Shown here piece after piece: positions 1 through 11,404 of a DNA stretch of 64,000 bases (position 1 is the stretch's first letter; each line of letters begins with the position of its first letter). The notes under the pieces are model-generated. The model had not been told where the DNA came from and did not search any database. It was given only the letters and a program-made list of their open reading frames with translations. The stretch comes from Sciurus carolinensis (lineage: Eukaryota > Chordata > Mammalia > Rodentia > Sciuridae), in NCBI RefSeq assembly GCF_902686445.1, contig NC_062232.1, positions 69,581,440-69,645,439 on the forward strand. Reading direction: 5' to 3'. Made by a program: the position numbers and the translations under genes.

Positions 1-245
1 GGAAGAATGAAGAAACTGCACACTGGACAGAGGGGATCAAGGGGAGGTGAGGGTGGTATGGTGATGGAAAGGATGATAGAATGGGAAAGACATTATTACA
101 CTATATACATTTATGAGTACACTATCAGTGTAACTCTGCACCATGTAGAGTCAGAGGAATGAGAAGTTGTACTCCATTTGTGTACAGTGTGTCAAAATGC
201 ATTCTACTGTCATGCATAGCTATTTAGAACAGATTTTAAAGAAAG
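1..245 (+). mobile_element. L1 3' end fragment, sense
   Basis: This is the terminal 3' UTR of a rodent-type L1, 5'-truncated or cut by the window edge. The tail block with GTTGTACTCCATTTGTGTAC and the following tract recur at the ends of the L1 copies near 22190 and 29840. It has no coding content. The 3' edge is approximate because the A-rich tail has decayed. Confidence 0.8.
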
Positions 246-1137
246 AAGACATATGTTTTAAGTATTTTGCCATTTAGTGGCAAGGATGAACTGAATCAAT
301 GCATAGTAAAGGGCAATTCAACCTGAAAAAATGATCATAAAATGAATTGTTAGAAACACACTTAGAAGGTAAAATGTTCAATTGGTTATATTACTTTTAT
401 AGAATGAAATGGAAATTGCTGTTTATATTTTTGTCATTTCAGTGTATTTAGATTGGGATTTCAGAAAAAAAAGAAGTCAATAAAAGCATTAGTGATGCTG
501 CCAACAGATTCATTTTGTTTCAAGTATGAACTCAGACACAAGTTTTTGGGGGACAACTTTAATTTATGATGCTATTTCATCATAATTATTTCCTCTTTTT
601 ACTTGTAAAAGAGTATAAGTTTTAATAATGGCCACCCTGATATTGTTTGCAAATATCAGTTTTCATTACTAGGAATGTGAACCTTTAAGAATGATTTGGA
701 AGATCAGCACAAAGGTGGTAGATAGAACAAATTGCACAAAAATTATAAATTCTACAGATATTATGCACTGGTTTCTTTAAAATTTATTATGTCCTTGTAT
801 AATATTCAGAATTTTATGTATGTATGTTACCATTATCTTGGCAATGTCTCATAATATTTTGCCTATCAGTAATATAAATACAGTGTCAAGGTTTCTATCA
901 ACTGATGCCCATAAAAATTCCATTGTTTTGTTCTTTTTAGCTGTATATAACATTAGGATTCATTTTGACCTAATTATGAAAGCATGTAATCTAATTTATT
1001 CTAACTCAGTTCCTAGTACTTCTCTCAACTCCTTTCTTCCCTTGTTCCCTACCCTTTACTCTACTTATTTTTTGACTGTTTACATATAAAAATTCCAGTA
1101 ATAATAGGATAAGTTTAGTTTATAAATGAGCTATCTT
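246..1137. other. Unassigned AT-rich DNA
   Basis: No gene, recognisable repeat or conserved-looking exon is visible. An open frame of 89 codons at 820-1089 has no recognisable domain and the composition of random AT-rich sequence, so I do not call it a gene. Confidence 0.5.
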
Positions 1138-1345
1138 TTAGCCAGTCATGGTGGTGCATGCTTGTGATGACAGATACTCGGGAGACTGAGACTGGGGATC
1201 GTAAATTGGTGGCCAGTCTCATCAACTTGGTGAGACTCTGTCTCAAATTGGAAAAAAAAAAAAAGCGTTTAAAAAGGACTGGAGATGTAGCTTAGTACTA
1301 GAGTGACTTTGGTTCAAATCACAGTATTAAAAAATACTGGGGTAT
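1138..1345 (+). mobile_element. MEN-type (B1-ID dimer) SINE
   Basis: The left half is 7SL/B1-like (CATGGTGGTGCATGCTTGTG, then GAGACTCTGTCTCAAA). An A-rich linker follows, then an ID/tRNA-like right half (GGAGATGTAGCTTAGTACTAG, then GGTTCAAATC matching the B box). It is a diverged copy in the sense orientation. Confidence 0.85.
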
Positions 1346-1571
1346 TTTTACAGGGTCAAAAACACTGGGGTATTAAATAATATGTATTTAATTTCTTTCA
1401 TTGTATTTCTAGAAATTTATGAATGGAGGGCTAGGTTATGAGAAATAGACACAGGACTCCCTCAATCATTGGAAAGAAATTCCATAAATTTCTTAAGTTT
1501 TACCCATCCATCTTGTTACATTTTAACTGAGAATGTTTTACTTACTGTTCCTCTATTTTATATTCCTACTT

Positions 1572-2005
1572 TGTTTTAGTCAGCTTTTACACTGTTGTGA
1601 CCAAAATAACTGACAAAAACAATTAAAACAAAGTTTACTTGGGGGCACATAGTCTTACAGAACTTGGTCTGAGATGGCCCACTCTATTGTTCTGAACCCT
1701 TGGTGAGGGAGAACATCATGGCAGAAGACTGATTGAGGAAAGGAATTCAGGACTACGAACAGGGAAGCAGAGAGAGAGAGCGCAACTCCCTTCACCACAG
1801 ACAAAATATATACACCAAAGGTAGTCTCCCAGTGAATGACCTCCTCCAGCCACAACCTACCTGCCTACAGTTAGCACCCAGTTGATCCCTATTAGAGGAT
1901 TAAAGCACTGATTAGGTTAAGGCACTAATAATAATCATTTCGCCACTAAACTTGGCACTGTTTAACACATGAGTTTTTGGGCGTCACCTCATCTAAACCA
2001 TAATA
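1572..2005 (-). repeat. MaLR 3' LTR (provirus 1)
   Basis: Antisense LTR. The complement contains the family hallmark CAAGTAAACTTTG in the AAATAAACTTTTCCTCC position. It aligns by eye with the LTRs at 9046, 17015, 18298, 20184 and 44638. An AGAGAGAGAG run occurs at 1770-1780. Confidence 0.8.
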
Positions 2006-2240
2006 TTCCACCTCTGGTCCCTAGAAACTCATGTCCATCCCCCAATGCAAAATACATTTAGTACATTTTCAAGAGTCCCACTGGTCTCAACAGTTTCAGG
2101 ATTTCCCAAAAGTACAAGTCCAAAATCTCCTCTGAGACTCAAAGCAAACTCTTAGCATGAACCCTGTAAAAATCAAAATCAAGTTACATATATTCAATAC
2201 CTAATTGAATATAAAGAAACAGAGTATACATCTCCATTCT
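2006..2240 (-). mobile_element. MaLR internal region, left part
   Basis: Begins right after the LTR with TTCCACCTCTGGTCCC, whose complement is purine-rich as expected of a polypurine tract. It matches block for block the internal segments starting at 18712 and 45075. It stops at about 2240 where the L1 begins. Confidence 0.75.
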
Positions 2241-3104
2241 ATTATTTTATTAGAATTGTATAGTTATACATAGTAGTTGAGTTCATCCTGACAAGCTCAT
2301 GTATGCACGGAAATTGATTTCAGATCATGATCCCCCACTTTCCCTTCCATCCTCCCTCCTCTCTCTCATTCTCCTTCCTCTACTAGACTTTCTTTTGCTT
2401 GTCTATTAATTTATATTTGATTGGTTATTTATGTTATTCTATTATTTCCTCCCCTTTTCTTGATTTTTACTCTAGTTTTCACATATAAGAGAAAATATTC
2501 AATCTTTGAGTTTCTGTGTCTGGCTTAGTTCCCTTAGCAGAATATTCTGTATTTCTATCCATTTACCAGCAAAGGCCATAATTTCATCCTTCTTTACAGC
2601 TGAGTAGACTACTATATATATAAGGAGAGAGAATAGAACTACATTGTATTTATATTGTATATATAGATTTCTCCATATCTCACAATATTTATAGCCATTT
2701 GTTTATTGATGGACATTTGCATCTGTTGATGCCACAATTTACCTGTTGCAAATTCTACTGCTAATAAATATTGAGGTGACTGTCATTGTAGTATGCTGAT
2801 TTTAGATCTTTTGGTAAATACCAAGTAGTGTGATAGCTAGTTCATATGGTGATCCTGTCCCTAGTTTTTTGAGAAATCTTCATACTGCTTTCCAGCATGG
2901 TTGTATTACTCTGCAGTGTCACCTACAAAGTAAAAGGGAACACTTTCCCCCTAACCTCCTCTGCATTTATTATTGTTTGTATTCTTGATCATTGCCATTC
3001 TGACTGGAGTAAGAAAAATCTCAGTATAATGTTGATTTGAATTTCCCTTGATTGCTAAAGGTATTAAACATTTTTAAATGTATTTGTTGGCTGAGAAGAA
3101 GTTA

Positions 3105-3710
3105 AATTCAGCTGTTTTGGGGTGGAATATTCTGTAGATGTTTATTAGGCCCATTTGATTTATAGTGTTATTTAAATTGGAGATATTCTTAATTATTTTA
3201 TATTTTAATGACTTGTCTATGGGTCATAAGGGTGTATTGAAATCACCCAGCATTATTGTGTTGGGAGGCTATGTGTAATTTAATGTCATGGAGTATTTTC
3301 TCAAGCAATTTTGTACATTGACATTTGGGGCACAAATTTTATTATTGTTGTATCTTCTCCTTGGATTATTTCTTTTACTAGTATATAGTGGCCTTCTTTG
3401 TTTCTTCTTATTAAATTTTGCTTATTTCAGCATGAGAGTCTGTAATCTGTGAACTTTTATTTGCTTTGTCAGATATGAGAAAGGCTACTCCTGCTAATTT
3501 TCTTGGTCCATATGCATGGAATATTTTTTCCATCTTTTTATCTTCAGCGTATGGATGTCTTTGTCTATGAGTCTCATAAACAACAAGTTGTTGAATCTTG
3601 TTTTTGATCCATTCTGCCAATCTGTATCTTTTAATTGGAGAGTTGAGACCATGAACATTCAGCATCAGTATGGATATGTGTTCATGGTTTTCTACCATTT
3701 CGATTTTTTA
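3105..3710 (-). pseudogene. L1 ORF2 endonuclease-domain remnant
   Basis: On the minus strand an open stretch of 95 codons (3698 to 3411) starts near the beginning of ORF2. It shows the N-terminal NVHGLNSPIKR segment with the active-site Asn of the APE-type endonuclease, then YETHRQ in the position of the catalytic Glu motif. The frame ends early, and further homology runs on to about 3105 through stops. This domain normally nicks target DNA at TTAAAA-like sites to start target-primed reverse transcription. The remnant cannot encode an active protein. Confidence 0.7.
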
Positions 3711-4900
3711 CTACATTTTATTCTATCTTGATTCACATTTAGTGGATTATACTTCTTTTAAACTTCCTCTGTTTGGGAGCCTTGGGAATTGTTTTTGTGT
3801 ATGCATGTACTTATATATTTGTTTCTCTGTGTGTAGTTTGAGTATTCTTTGCAGTATTGATTTCATGCTCATGAATTCTTTTAGTTTATTCTTGTATTGG
3901 AAAGTTTTACTTTCCCTTTTGGATTTAATTGGGCTTTAATGGGTATATTAATCTTGATTGGAAGCTGAATTCTTTTAAAGTTTGGAATATCTTATTACAG
4001 GCTCCCTTTGATTTTAGGATCTAAACAGACATCAGATGTAAGTCTTATTGGTATGCCTCTAAATGTGACCCAATGTTGCTCTCTTGAAGCTTTTAATAGC
4101 CTTTTCTTATTTTCTCTTTTAAACATTTTGATTATGATTTGTCTTGGCAAGCTTCTCATTTAACTAGGTCTATTTTGAGTCCTGTAAGCCTTCTGTATGT
4201 GGTTCTGCCCATTTCTAATATGCATATAGTTTTCTGTAACTATCTCAATGAATATATTCTTTATTTCTTTAGTTCGTATCTCCATGTTCTTTTCTACTTC
4301 AATGATTCTCAGGCTTGATCTTTTAATGTAGTCCCAGAGTTCTTTGATATTCTGGTAATGTTTTTTTTTTTTTTAACCTTTAATGCATTTTGTATACTCA
4401 AGTTATATACCCTGTTTTCAAGGCCTGAAGTTCCATCTTTGAAGGCTGAAGTTTTATTTTCTATACCTTCAAGTGAGTTTTTAATTTGATTGTGTCTTTC
4501 ATTTTTATGAGTTCTGCTTTGTTTCTTTTTACTATTTGTTTCTTCATTAAAGTGGCCCTTTATCTCCTGTAATTCCTGTTTTAAAAAAAATTTAGATGTA
4601 TATGAATGGACACAATACATTTATTTTATTTGTTTTTATGTGGTGCTGAGGATCAAATCCAATGCCTCACACATGCAGGGCAAGCACTGTACCACTGAGC
4701 TACAGCCCCAGCCTTTTAATTGCTCTTTTGATTCCTTCCTTAGATCTTCTTTTAGTTCATTGAACATTTTAATAATCAGTTTTTTATTGTCATTCTCTGA
4801 GGGTTCATTAGCCTCAGGATAAGTGCAATTCTTTGACGGAGGATTGTGAATTGGGGGGGGGTGCTTTTTTCTGTTTCCTCATGTTTTCTGAGATTGTGAA
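3711..4900 (-). pseudogene. L1 ORF1 remnant and inter-ORF spacer
   Basis: On the minus strand the region holds the RNA-binding ORF1 of L1 in broken form. An open piece at 4620-4309 contains a Lys/Glu-rich, coiled-coil-like stretch with repeated Glu-Asn-Lys, typical of the ORF1 trimerisation helix. An antisense ID SINE (4580-4713) lies inside the N-terminal part, and stops and frameshifts are frequent. Confidence 0.55.
4580..4713 (-). mobile_element. ID-like tRNA SINE, antisense
   Basis: Minus-strand tRNA-derived SINE. The plus strand shows ATGTGGTGCTGAGGATCAAA (complement of the B-box side) and CTGAGCTACAGCCCCAGCC (complement of the 5' end). The T-rich run before it is its A-rich tail. It belongs to the long-tail ID type, with TTTATTTTATTT and ATGGACACAATAC beside the tail. 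Confidence 0.8.
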
Positions 4901-5796
4901 CCTATGAATCAATTGAGGTGGATTCCCCTACCTCTTTTTTTACATGTGTCCTTTTGTGTGAGTTTATCTTATTAGTTCTGGGACTTCTCACTGTTTCTGA
5001 TGTATGAGCAAATGCCAAAGGGTGGGACATTTGATCCCTCTCTGATTATTTTTCCTTGAGTTCTTGTTTTTGGTTTGAGGCTTTGGTCTGTTTATTTCTT
5101 TGATCTGAAGTAATGTCAAGGAATGTTTCAGCAGCAGAGTCTGTAATATGTGAACTTTAAGTATCCCTCTATGTTCCCAGCACCTCACAAAATGGAACAA
5201 AATAAATAATAGTAACAAAAGTTGCAAACAATACACAACATCAAATAAATACCCTGTTCATACTATGACTTCCTCAACCTTAATTCCCACCAATAAACAG
5301 GAACAGCAGGTTCAGCAATTGTAGACATAAAAAAAAAAAAAAAACATGAACTAGATTTGGTTTTAAAGCAAACAGCACATGTCAACTATATCATCTACAG
5401 CAGTAATGAGATTGTATCAGCATTAATGTTGGAGGTAGGCATTATATAGGTTAATTAGTTCTGAAAGATGGTAAAAGTACAGTTAATTAGAGGAAAAGAC
5501 AATGTGTTATGAGTTAGAAAAGAGTTAAATTTAAAAAGAGGACAGAGAATGCAGAAGGGATGGATCAGGTAATGTTTATACAGATGGAGGGGCAAAAGAG
5601 AAAAAGCAAGGTATTGGGAGAGAGGGAGATAGAACAATAGAGCATGACTGTTAGCAGGAGAAGATAAGAAAAAGAAACAAGAGAAATATGCAAATGAAAA
5701 TAGTACAAATTCAAACCAAAATATGCAATCCCCAAATCATGAACCCACAAAAGGTACTGCTAGGAAAAAAAACAATTACATCAAATAAAGTTAAAA
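4901..5796 (-). mobile_element. Probable L1 5' region, antisense (first segment)
   Basis: This segment follows ORF1 of the antisense L1 and precedes the MEN insertion. It is purine-rich on the plus strand (5460-5700). I infer that it is 5' UTR of the same L1 because the MaLR host resumes only at about 7766. There is no coding evidence. Confidence 0.45.
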
Positions 5797-6007
5797 ATGA
5801 GCCAAACATGGTGTTTCACATCTGTAATCCCAGCAGTTTGGGAGGCTGAGGCAGTAGGGTCACAAGTTCAACACCAGCCCCAGAAATTTAGTGAGGCCCT
5901 AAGCAACTTAGCGAGACTGTCTCAAAATAAAACATAAAAAGGGCTGGGGATGTGGCTCAGTGGTTAAGCACCCATGGTTCAAACCCAGGTACCCCCCCAC
6001 CACAAAA
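5797..6007 (+). mobile_element. MEN-type SINE
   Basis: A well-preserved B1-like half (CTGTAATCCCAGCAGTTTGG, GAGGCTGAGGCAG) is followed by AAAACATAAAAAGGGCTGGGG and the ID half (ATGTGGCTCAGTGGTTAAG, GGTTCAAACCCAGGTACC). It is inserted in the antisense L1. Confidence 0.9.
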
Positions 6008-6181
6008 AAATGTTAAAAATGAGAGAAAAATAAACAATTGTATGTATGTATGTCTCTGAACCAATCAGCACAGTCAAAATTCACATGTGCATGCTCACAC
6101 ATACAAACTCATATCCCCCACAAACACACATGGAAAGAATAAAAACTAAAAATATAAAATCTTAAGACTGAAGGAACCATC

Positions 6182-6606
6182 TGTTATGGTTTGAATGTTA
6201 GGTATCCCCCAAAAGTTCATGCGTGAGGCAATGCAAGAATATTCAGAGGTGAAATTATTGGGTTATGTGACCGTTAACCCAATCAGTGAATTAATCCCTT
6301 GATGGGGATTCACTGAGTGATAACTCAATGTGGGTAGAGTGTGACTGGAGGAGATGGGCATTTACTTTGGGGGTATTTATTTTTCATCAGATGAGTGGAG
6401 TCTCTTTCTACTTCCTAATCGTCTGAGTCACTTCCCTCCACCACTCTTCCACCATGATGTTCTGCCTCACATGGAGTCTGGAGGATTGGAGTTGGCCTTC
6501 TATGGACTGAGACATCTGAATTGTGATCCTCCAAATAAACTTTTGCTCCTCTTTTTTGTTCTTCTCAGGTCTTTGATCACAGCAATGAAAAAAGCTGACT
6601 AGAGCA
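6182..6606 (+). mobile_element. MaLR solo LTR, sense
   Basis: Starts TGTTATGGTTTGAATG and ends AAAAGCTGACTAGAGCA. It has the MaLR hallmarks CAAAAGTTCATGCGTGAGGC and CAAATAAACTTTTGCTCC. The flanks are CCATC (6177-6181) and TCATC (6607-6611), a 5-bp target duplication with one mismatch. Inserted in the antisense L1, it is the third layer of the nest. It contains no internal sequence, so it is a solo LTR. Confidence 0.85.
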
Positions 6607-7765
6607 TCATCTCCACTGAGGTGGTCAAAATATTGGACCAGATTGGGTGGTCACTGTCTATGTCCAACATTCTACCCAATTCTTCTTTGGTTACGCACTA
6701 CTAATAGAGCAAGGGCTCAGGGTTGTTAGCCTCTTCCTTGTTTTGTTCTCATAGTTGCAATTTGGAGAATCTTAAGATTAAAACTGCTTGATATAAGACT
6801 CAGGTTCCCTTCTCGCCAGTATAGAATGAGGTGGGCTAGGAAGCACTGTCAGGGTACAACTTCTTCAGAGTTCTGTGAGGCGAGTTCCAACAAGTGGGGT
6901 TTATGTCTAATCAGGCCTCAGGGGCCTTGCTATATTGTGTCCACTTTGAAGGAATTAGATCAACTTGCCCCTACAGCATGTCAATAGCTGGTCACTGATG
7001 TGGGTCTGGTTCTCAGTAGCATCCCGTGAAATCCAATTGTCTCATGGGGAAGCTTGATCCTATACTCGCTGCTGCCCATGAGCATAGCTTCCTAGGTTTA
7101 GTCCTTAAATGTATTCAACACTGCCTGCTCAAACTCCCAGCCCACTTAACTGGTCACATGAGCCATCAGACCCAAAGAGAATCAATTTGAGCTCCCCTTC
7201 ACCCTTTTAACTAAAATCCCTCTGGATACAGTCAAGTCTGTGCTGTTTTCACTCCCTTTCCAACCGGCATAACCTTAGTCACATGATAGACCCTTGCCAG
7301 GATATTGCGGCAGCGTTTGTTTTGTTTTATTATTTTTCCTCATCTCCTGCATTCTGCAATTACTGCTGTGGTGCACTTGACCTGAGATGGCTCCCACCTC
7401 AACTCTCTGTGGAGAGTTGAGATACAGATCACATTTTTCATGCACCAGCGCAATGCAGCCTCTAGATCAGTTGACATTAGGCACTGTTTTCAATCTCAGG
7501 CTTTTCCAGACCAAAACCCATTTCCTTCCCTCTGTCCGTGGTGACTGCACCAACCTAGTCAGCTCTGATGTATTCTTTCTTTGTTTATTGTGCCCAAGTT
7601 TCTGATTCCCTAAGCCACTTTTCATATCCAATATAGAATTTTAGTGAAATTCCTCTTTCACCCACCTCACTGAGACGTTATACACCCGTTGTTTTAGTCC
7701 CAGTCATGGTAAATTTTGGAAAGGAGCTTTCTTCTACTCTGCCAACTTCTATGCCTCTGAATATT
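6607..7765 (-). mobile_element. Probable old L1 5' UTR, antisense
   Basis: This block lies between the sense MaLR LTR and the point where the outer MaLR resumes, so by position it belongs to the inserted L1. It is richer in GC than its surroundings and has many TG/CA pairs suggestive of decayed CpG, as expected of an L1 promoter. I could not align it to the 5' end of the full-length L1 at 23998, so an unrelated insertion remains possible. Confidence 0.4.
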
Positions 7766-9045
7766 TTTATCCTAAAAGGAAAAAATAGGAGCACAGAAAG
7801 AAGGGAAGGGATCAAAGCAAGAACAAAATCCAACTGGGTAAAAAAGTCCTGTAGCTCCATGTCCAGCATCTGAGGCACATAGCAACCCGATGTCCATTTC
7901 AAAGGGTTTGTGTCGCTCCACCCCTATGGCTTTGCTGGTTGTAGCCCACATGACCTCTCTTGACTTCTCTCTGCTTGATTCCTTCAGCTTTCCTTGACAG
8001 GTGTTCCATGGTACTGGCTTTTCTTCATCTTGGAGATCTCCAGTGCTACATGGGCTTCCTTTTCATTCTCTGTGCTTCATCCTCTCAGGAGTTGCCTGCA
8101 AGGACTCAACCTCCTGCATTATGCCTGAACCCCAGGTTTTTGAAATCTCAGGGGAAGCCTCCATGATCCCCTAATTCAAACATCCTGCCTTCCTACAGAA
8201 TAAGCACCACATGGTTGTCACCAAGGTGTGCCAACATCTTGAGAAGTAGCCAGACTTCAAGTAACCACAGCTACAGCAGCCACTGAGTGCCTGGGTAGCT
8301 CGGCATGGTGAAACAACTTCTTGGGGTCCCAGTACAAGCACGGTGCCTGACTGATCTCTTCTTGAAGTAATTTTCATTTTTACACCGTTGAGCTTGAAAT
8401 GAGTGTGGTCTTGACAATTTCTGCAATGTCCTCAAACCATCCTTATTATGGTCTCTGGGAAAAGTTTTTAGCTTTTTTTTAGTGGCTGTAATATCTTTAA
8501 CAACCACATATTTCTTAGCCCCAGATATACACAGTTTTCTGGTCAAACTGCAAATTTTTCTAGTATTTCTGCTTTACTTTCTGCTCCCAATTATCATAAT
8601 AAATTAAACTAAAAGCTGCCAGCAACAACCATACCACTACCTGAATGCTATTGTTCCAAGAACATTCTTCTGCCAGATTAAGAAGTCCATCACCTTTAAA
8701 TTGAGCTTGACAGAAAATCTCAGGACATGGGCAAAATGCAGACAACTTCTAGCCATTATGTAACATAAATGACTTCTAGTCCAATTTCCAACATAGTCTT
8801 CATTTTAGTCTGAAACTTCACGAGCCCAGTCTTTACCTTCTGATTCCTATGGACATTTTAATTTTTTTTTTTTAGCTCCCACCAGAATTGCCCATTAAGC
8901 TCCATTTATGAAAATCTAATACTATCCCTCCTTGCATGTCTAAAATTTTCAAATTCTTCCCTCAAATTCCAAAATGCTGCCAAAGCATCTGAACCACATA
9001 GTCAGGTTAGTCACAGCAATAACTCCTTTTTGGTATCAATTTCTG
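7766..9045 (-). mobile_element. MaLR internal region, right part (provirus 1)
   Basis: Collinear with 18940-20180 and 45300-47010. Shared blocks include the AACAAAATCCAACTGGG region, GTAGCTCCATGTCCAGC and GGAAGCCTCCATGATCCCC. Near the right end the complement gives a TTGATACCAAAAAGG stretch where the primer binding site should lie next to the 5' LTR. It is non-coding. Confidence 0.75.
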
Positions 9046-9481
9046 TGTTAGTCATCTTTTTTGCTGCTATAACCAAAAAAACTAACAGGAATAATTTTAA
9101 AGAAGAAGAAGTTTATATTGGGGCTCACATTTTCAGAGATCCCAGTCTATAGATTTCCGACTCCATTCTTTGGGACCCCAGGTGAGGGAGGACATATGAT
9201 GGAAGCATGTGGTGGAGGAAAGCAGCTCAGGACATGGAACGAGAGAGAGAGAGAAACTCCCGTCATCATGGAGAAAATGTATACTTTGAAGGCATGCCCC
9301 CAATATCTGACCTCCCCCAATCATACCCTACCTGCCTACAGTTAGCACCCTGTTAATCCCTATCAGAACTTTAATGCACTGATTAGGTTAAAGCTCTCAT
9401 AATGCAATCATTTCACCTCTAAACCATTTTGCATTGTTTAACATATGAGTTTTTTGGGGAGACCTCATTCAAACCAAAACA
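9046..9481 (-). repeat. MaLR 5' LTR (provirus 1)
   Basis: Antisense LTR, TGTTAGTCATC to CCAAAACA, followed by the target duplication TACTT (9482-9486). GAGAGAGAGAGAGA occurs at 9240-9254. Confidence 0.8.
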
Positions 9482-9486
9482 TACTT

Positions 9487-9756
9487 CAACTATTTTATCA
9501 ACCTACATTTATCACTTAATTTTTTTGCATATATAATACTCTCCATTATGTATTTATCATTGTCAGTTATTGGAATTAGTTGAGTGAAGAAGTAGGAATT
9601 ATTTTATAGATCCAAAAGGAATGAAATCATCCTCCCAATACTAAAACAACATAACTGTTGAGGCCTGTAAGAACTGCATTTCATTCTTGTCCACAATCTT
9701 AAGAGGTTGAAGATGGCTAATGTTTGAGAGTTGAAGACTATAGGGATCCTATTGAT
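9487..9756. other. Unassigned AT-rich DNA
   Basis: No supported feature is visible. Confidence 0.4.
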
Positions 9757-9965
9757 ATTATATCAACTTGGCAGGACACTATAATGCCAGCAGCTCAGGT
9801 GGCTGAGGAAGGAGGATTGCAAGTGTAAAGCCAGCTTCAGTAACTTAGCAACACTTTAAGCAACTTAGCAAGACCCTGTCTCAATAAAACATAAAAAATG
9901 CTAGGGATGTGGCCCAGTGGTTGAGTGTCCTTAGGTTCAGTCTCTGGTACAAAAAAGAAAAAAAA
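9757..9965 (+). mobile_element. MEN-type SINE
   Basis: B1-like half with GGTGGCTGAGGAAGGAGGAT and AGACCCTGTCTCAATAAAAC, then an ID half with GCTAGGGATGTGGCCCAGTG and GGTTCAGTCTCTGGTAC, ending in an A-rich tail. Confidence 0.85.
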
Positions 9966-10859
9966 TTATACTTCAACCTCTAATACCGTATGAAAGCCTA
10001 TTGATACATTCCAAAAAATACGTTTCTGGACCTCATTAAGGACACAAAATGACCAGGACTTGAACTCAAGAGGAGTCAGGAAAGTAAAGACAGGAAAATC
10101 TGTCATGTCTTTAATTTTCCTACAATTTTTTTTTTACAAAGAGATATGTTCTTCTAGATGCAATGTTCAAACCATATATCCTATAAATAACAAATTTAAT
10201 TTTCCTTAAATAAATGACATGTGGTATGAGGGTTTTGAGGACATACACAGTTACGAGAACCTTTGGTACAATGTTCAATGAAAAAATATTTTAACATCAT
10301 AAGACGTAGTTTTCATTACACTACACTTCAGTGTTTTTTAAAGATAAGGAATACTTACTCAAGTATGATTGGCAATGCATTTTGATCTTTGGTTTGTTCT
10401 TTAAGGAATTATGCTAACAGAACAGTTTTTTTATTCTGACATGGCATTACTTTAGTCCTGGAAGAAAATGGTTTATTGTGTGTGTTGTGTAGTCATTGCG
10501 CTCAAATGGGAGGAATAAAGTTATGACTCTACCAATTTAATTCTATGAAATTCAGTTTGGGGGAAAATATGTCTCAGGCAAAGTACATTATACAATTCAT
10601 TCATTCAGAGGCTGTTAAATTATTAATGAAAGACACTGCAACTATTCTACTAAACAGATGGTCAAGAAAATAGAAGCATAGTTTTAAAGAGTATGTTGCA
10701 GAAACTTAAGTTTTTCAAGGTCCACATGAATGTCAATCAAATACATCAACACATAATTGTTGTACTAGAAGACAATCTAAGTAACGTAATAGCTTTTTTA
10801 AATATAATATTAAAGCAATCATTAGAGGCATGAAAACAGTGAAATGATAAATGTACCTT
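9966..10859. other. Unassigned AT-rich DNA
   Basis: I recognise no gene or repeat. Confidence 0.45.
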
Positions 10860-11080
10860 TTTTCTTTTTTGAGGTGGAGGCACTGGGGATTGAACTCAGG
10901 GGCACTCAACCACTGAGCCACATCCCCAGCCATTTTTCATATTTTATTTAGAGACAGGGTCTCACTGAATTGCTTAGCATCTTGCTGTTGCTAAGGCTGG
11001 CTTTGAACTCACAATCCTCCTGCCTCAGTCTCCTGAACTGCTGGGATTATAGGCATGGGTCACCGTACTGTATCCAGCAA
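10860..11080 (-). mobile_element. MEN-type SINE, antisense
   Basis: The plus strand begins with the complement of the ID half (GGCACTGGGGATTGAACTCA, CTGAGCCACATCCCCAGCC), then the complement of the B1-like half (AGAGACAGGGTCTCACTG, CAATCCTCCTGCCTCAGTC, GCTGGGATTATAGGCATG). Confidence 0.9.
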
Positions 11081-11404
11081 ATATATCTTTTTCTAATAAC
11101 AAGGTTTTTTTTTTTCTTAGAGATTATTTTTGTGAATATTAAAGCATTCTCTTTGTCATCCAAATCACATACTCAAATACCTAGAAGAGATTTGTGCTTA
11201 GTAGAAAAATAAATGATTATTGGTAGTTCTAAATATATTGACGTACAATTTTAGCAAACTATTATAAGCTGCAGTATTTGTGCTGTTTTCCAGTAATGAA
11301 TTCTTGTATTCTGGTGACAGATACCAGAGAAATGAGAAAACCATTTCAATATGGAATGATAATTGATAGAAAACTAGGTAGTTACAACACAGAGGATAGG
11401 CATC
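11081..11404. other. Unassigned AT-rich DNA
   Basis: No supported feature is visible. Confidence 0.4.

Larger units (their letters stand above)
2241..7765 (-). mobile_element. Antisense L1 inserted into MaLR provirus 1
   Basis: Reading left to right gives, in reverse, the 3' UTR (2241-2560), the 3' part of ORF2 (2560-3100), the 5' endonuclease part of ORF2 (3105-3700), the inter-ORF spacer and ORF1 (3700-4900), then a long probable 5' region. The reverse-transcriptase part of ORF2 is missing at about 3100, so this copy carries an internal deletion. It is interrupted by an ID SINE (4580-4713), a MEN SINE (5797-6007) and a sense MaLR LTR (6182-6606). The outer MaLR resumes at about 7766. Certainty is high for 2241-5000 and lower for the 5' portion. 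Confidence 0.7.
1572..9481 (-). mobile_element. MaLR provirus, antisense, split by an L1
   Basis: Read on the minus strand this is a complete non-autonomous MaLR (class III, ERVL-related) element: 5' LTR at 9046-9481, internal region, 3' LTR at 1572-2005. The outer ends are TGTTTTAG... and ...AAAACA, and the 5 bases TACTT occur immediately outside both ends (1567-1571 and 9482-9486). A 5-bp duplication is the size expected for this class, so the two halves belong to one insertion even though an L1 of about 5.5 kb now separates them. The internal region shows no intact gag, pol or env frame, as is normal for MaLRs. Confidence 0.85.

Noticed and set aside
1770..1780. GAGAGA runs as independent microsatellites (also 9240-9254)
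   Set aside because: They are a conserved part of the MaLR LTR (the TCTCTCTCTGCTTCC block in sense).
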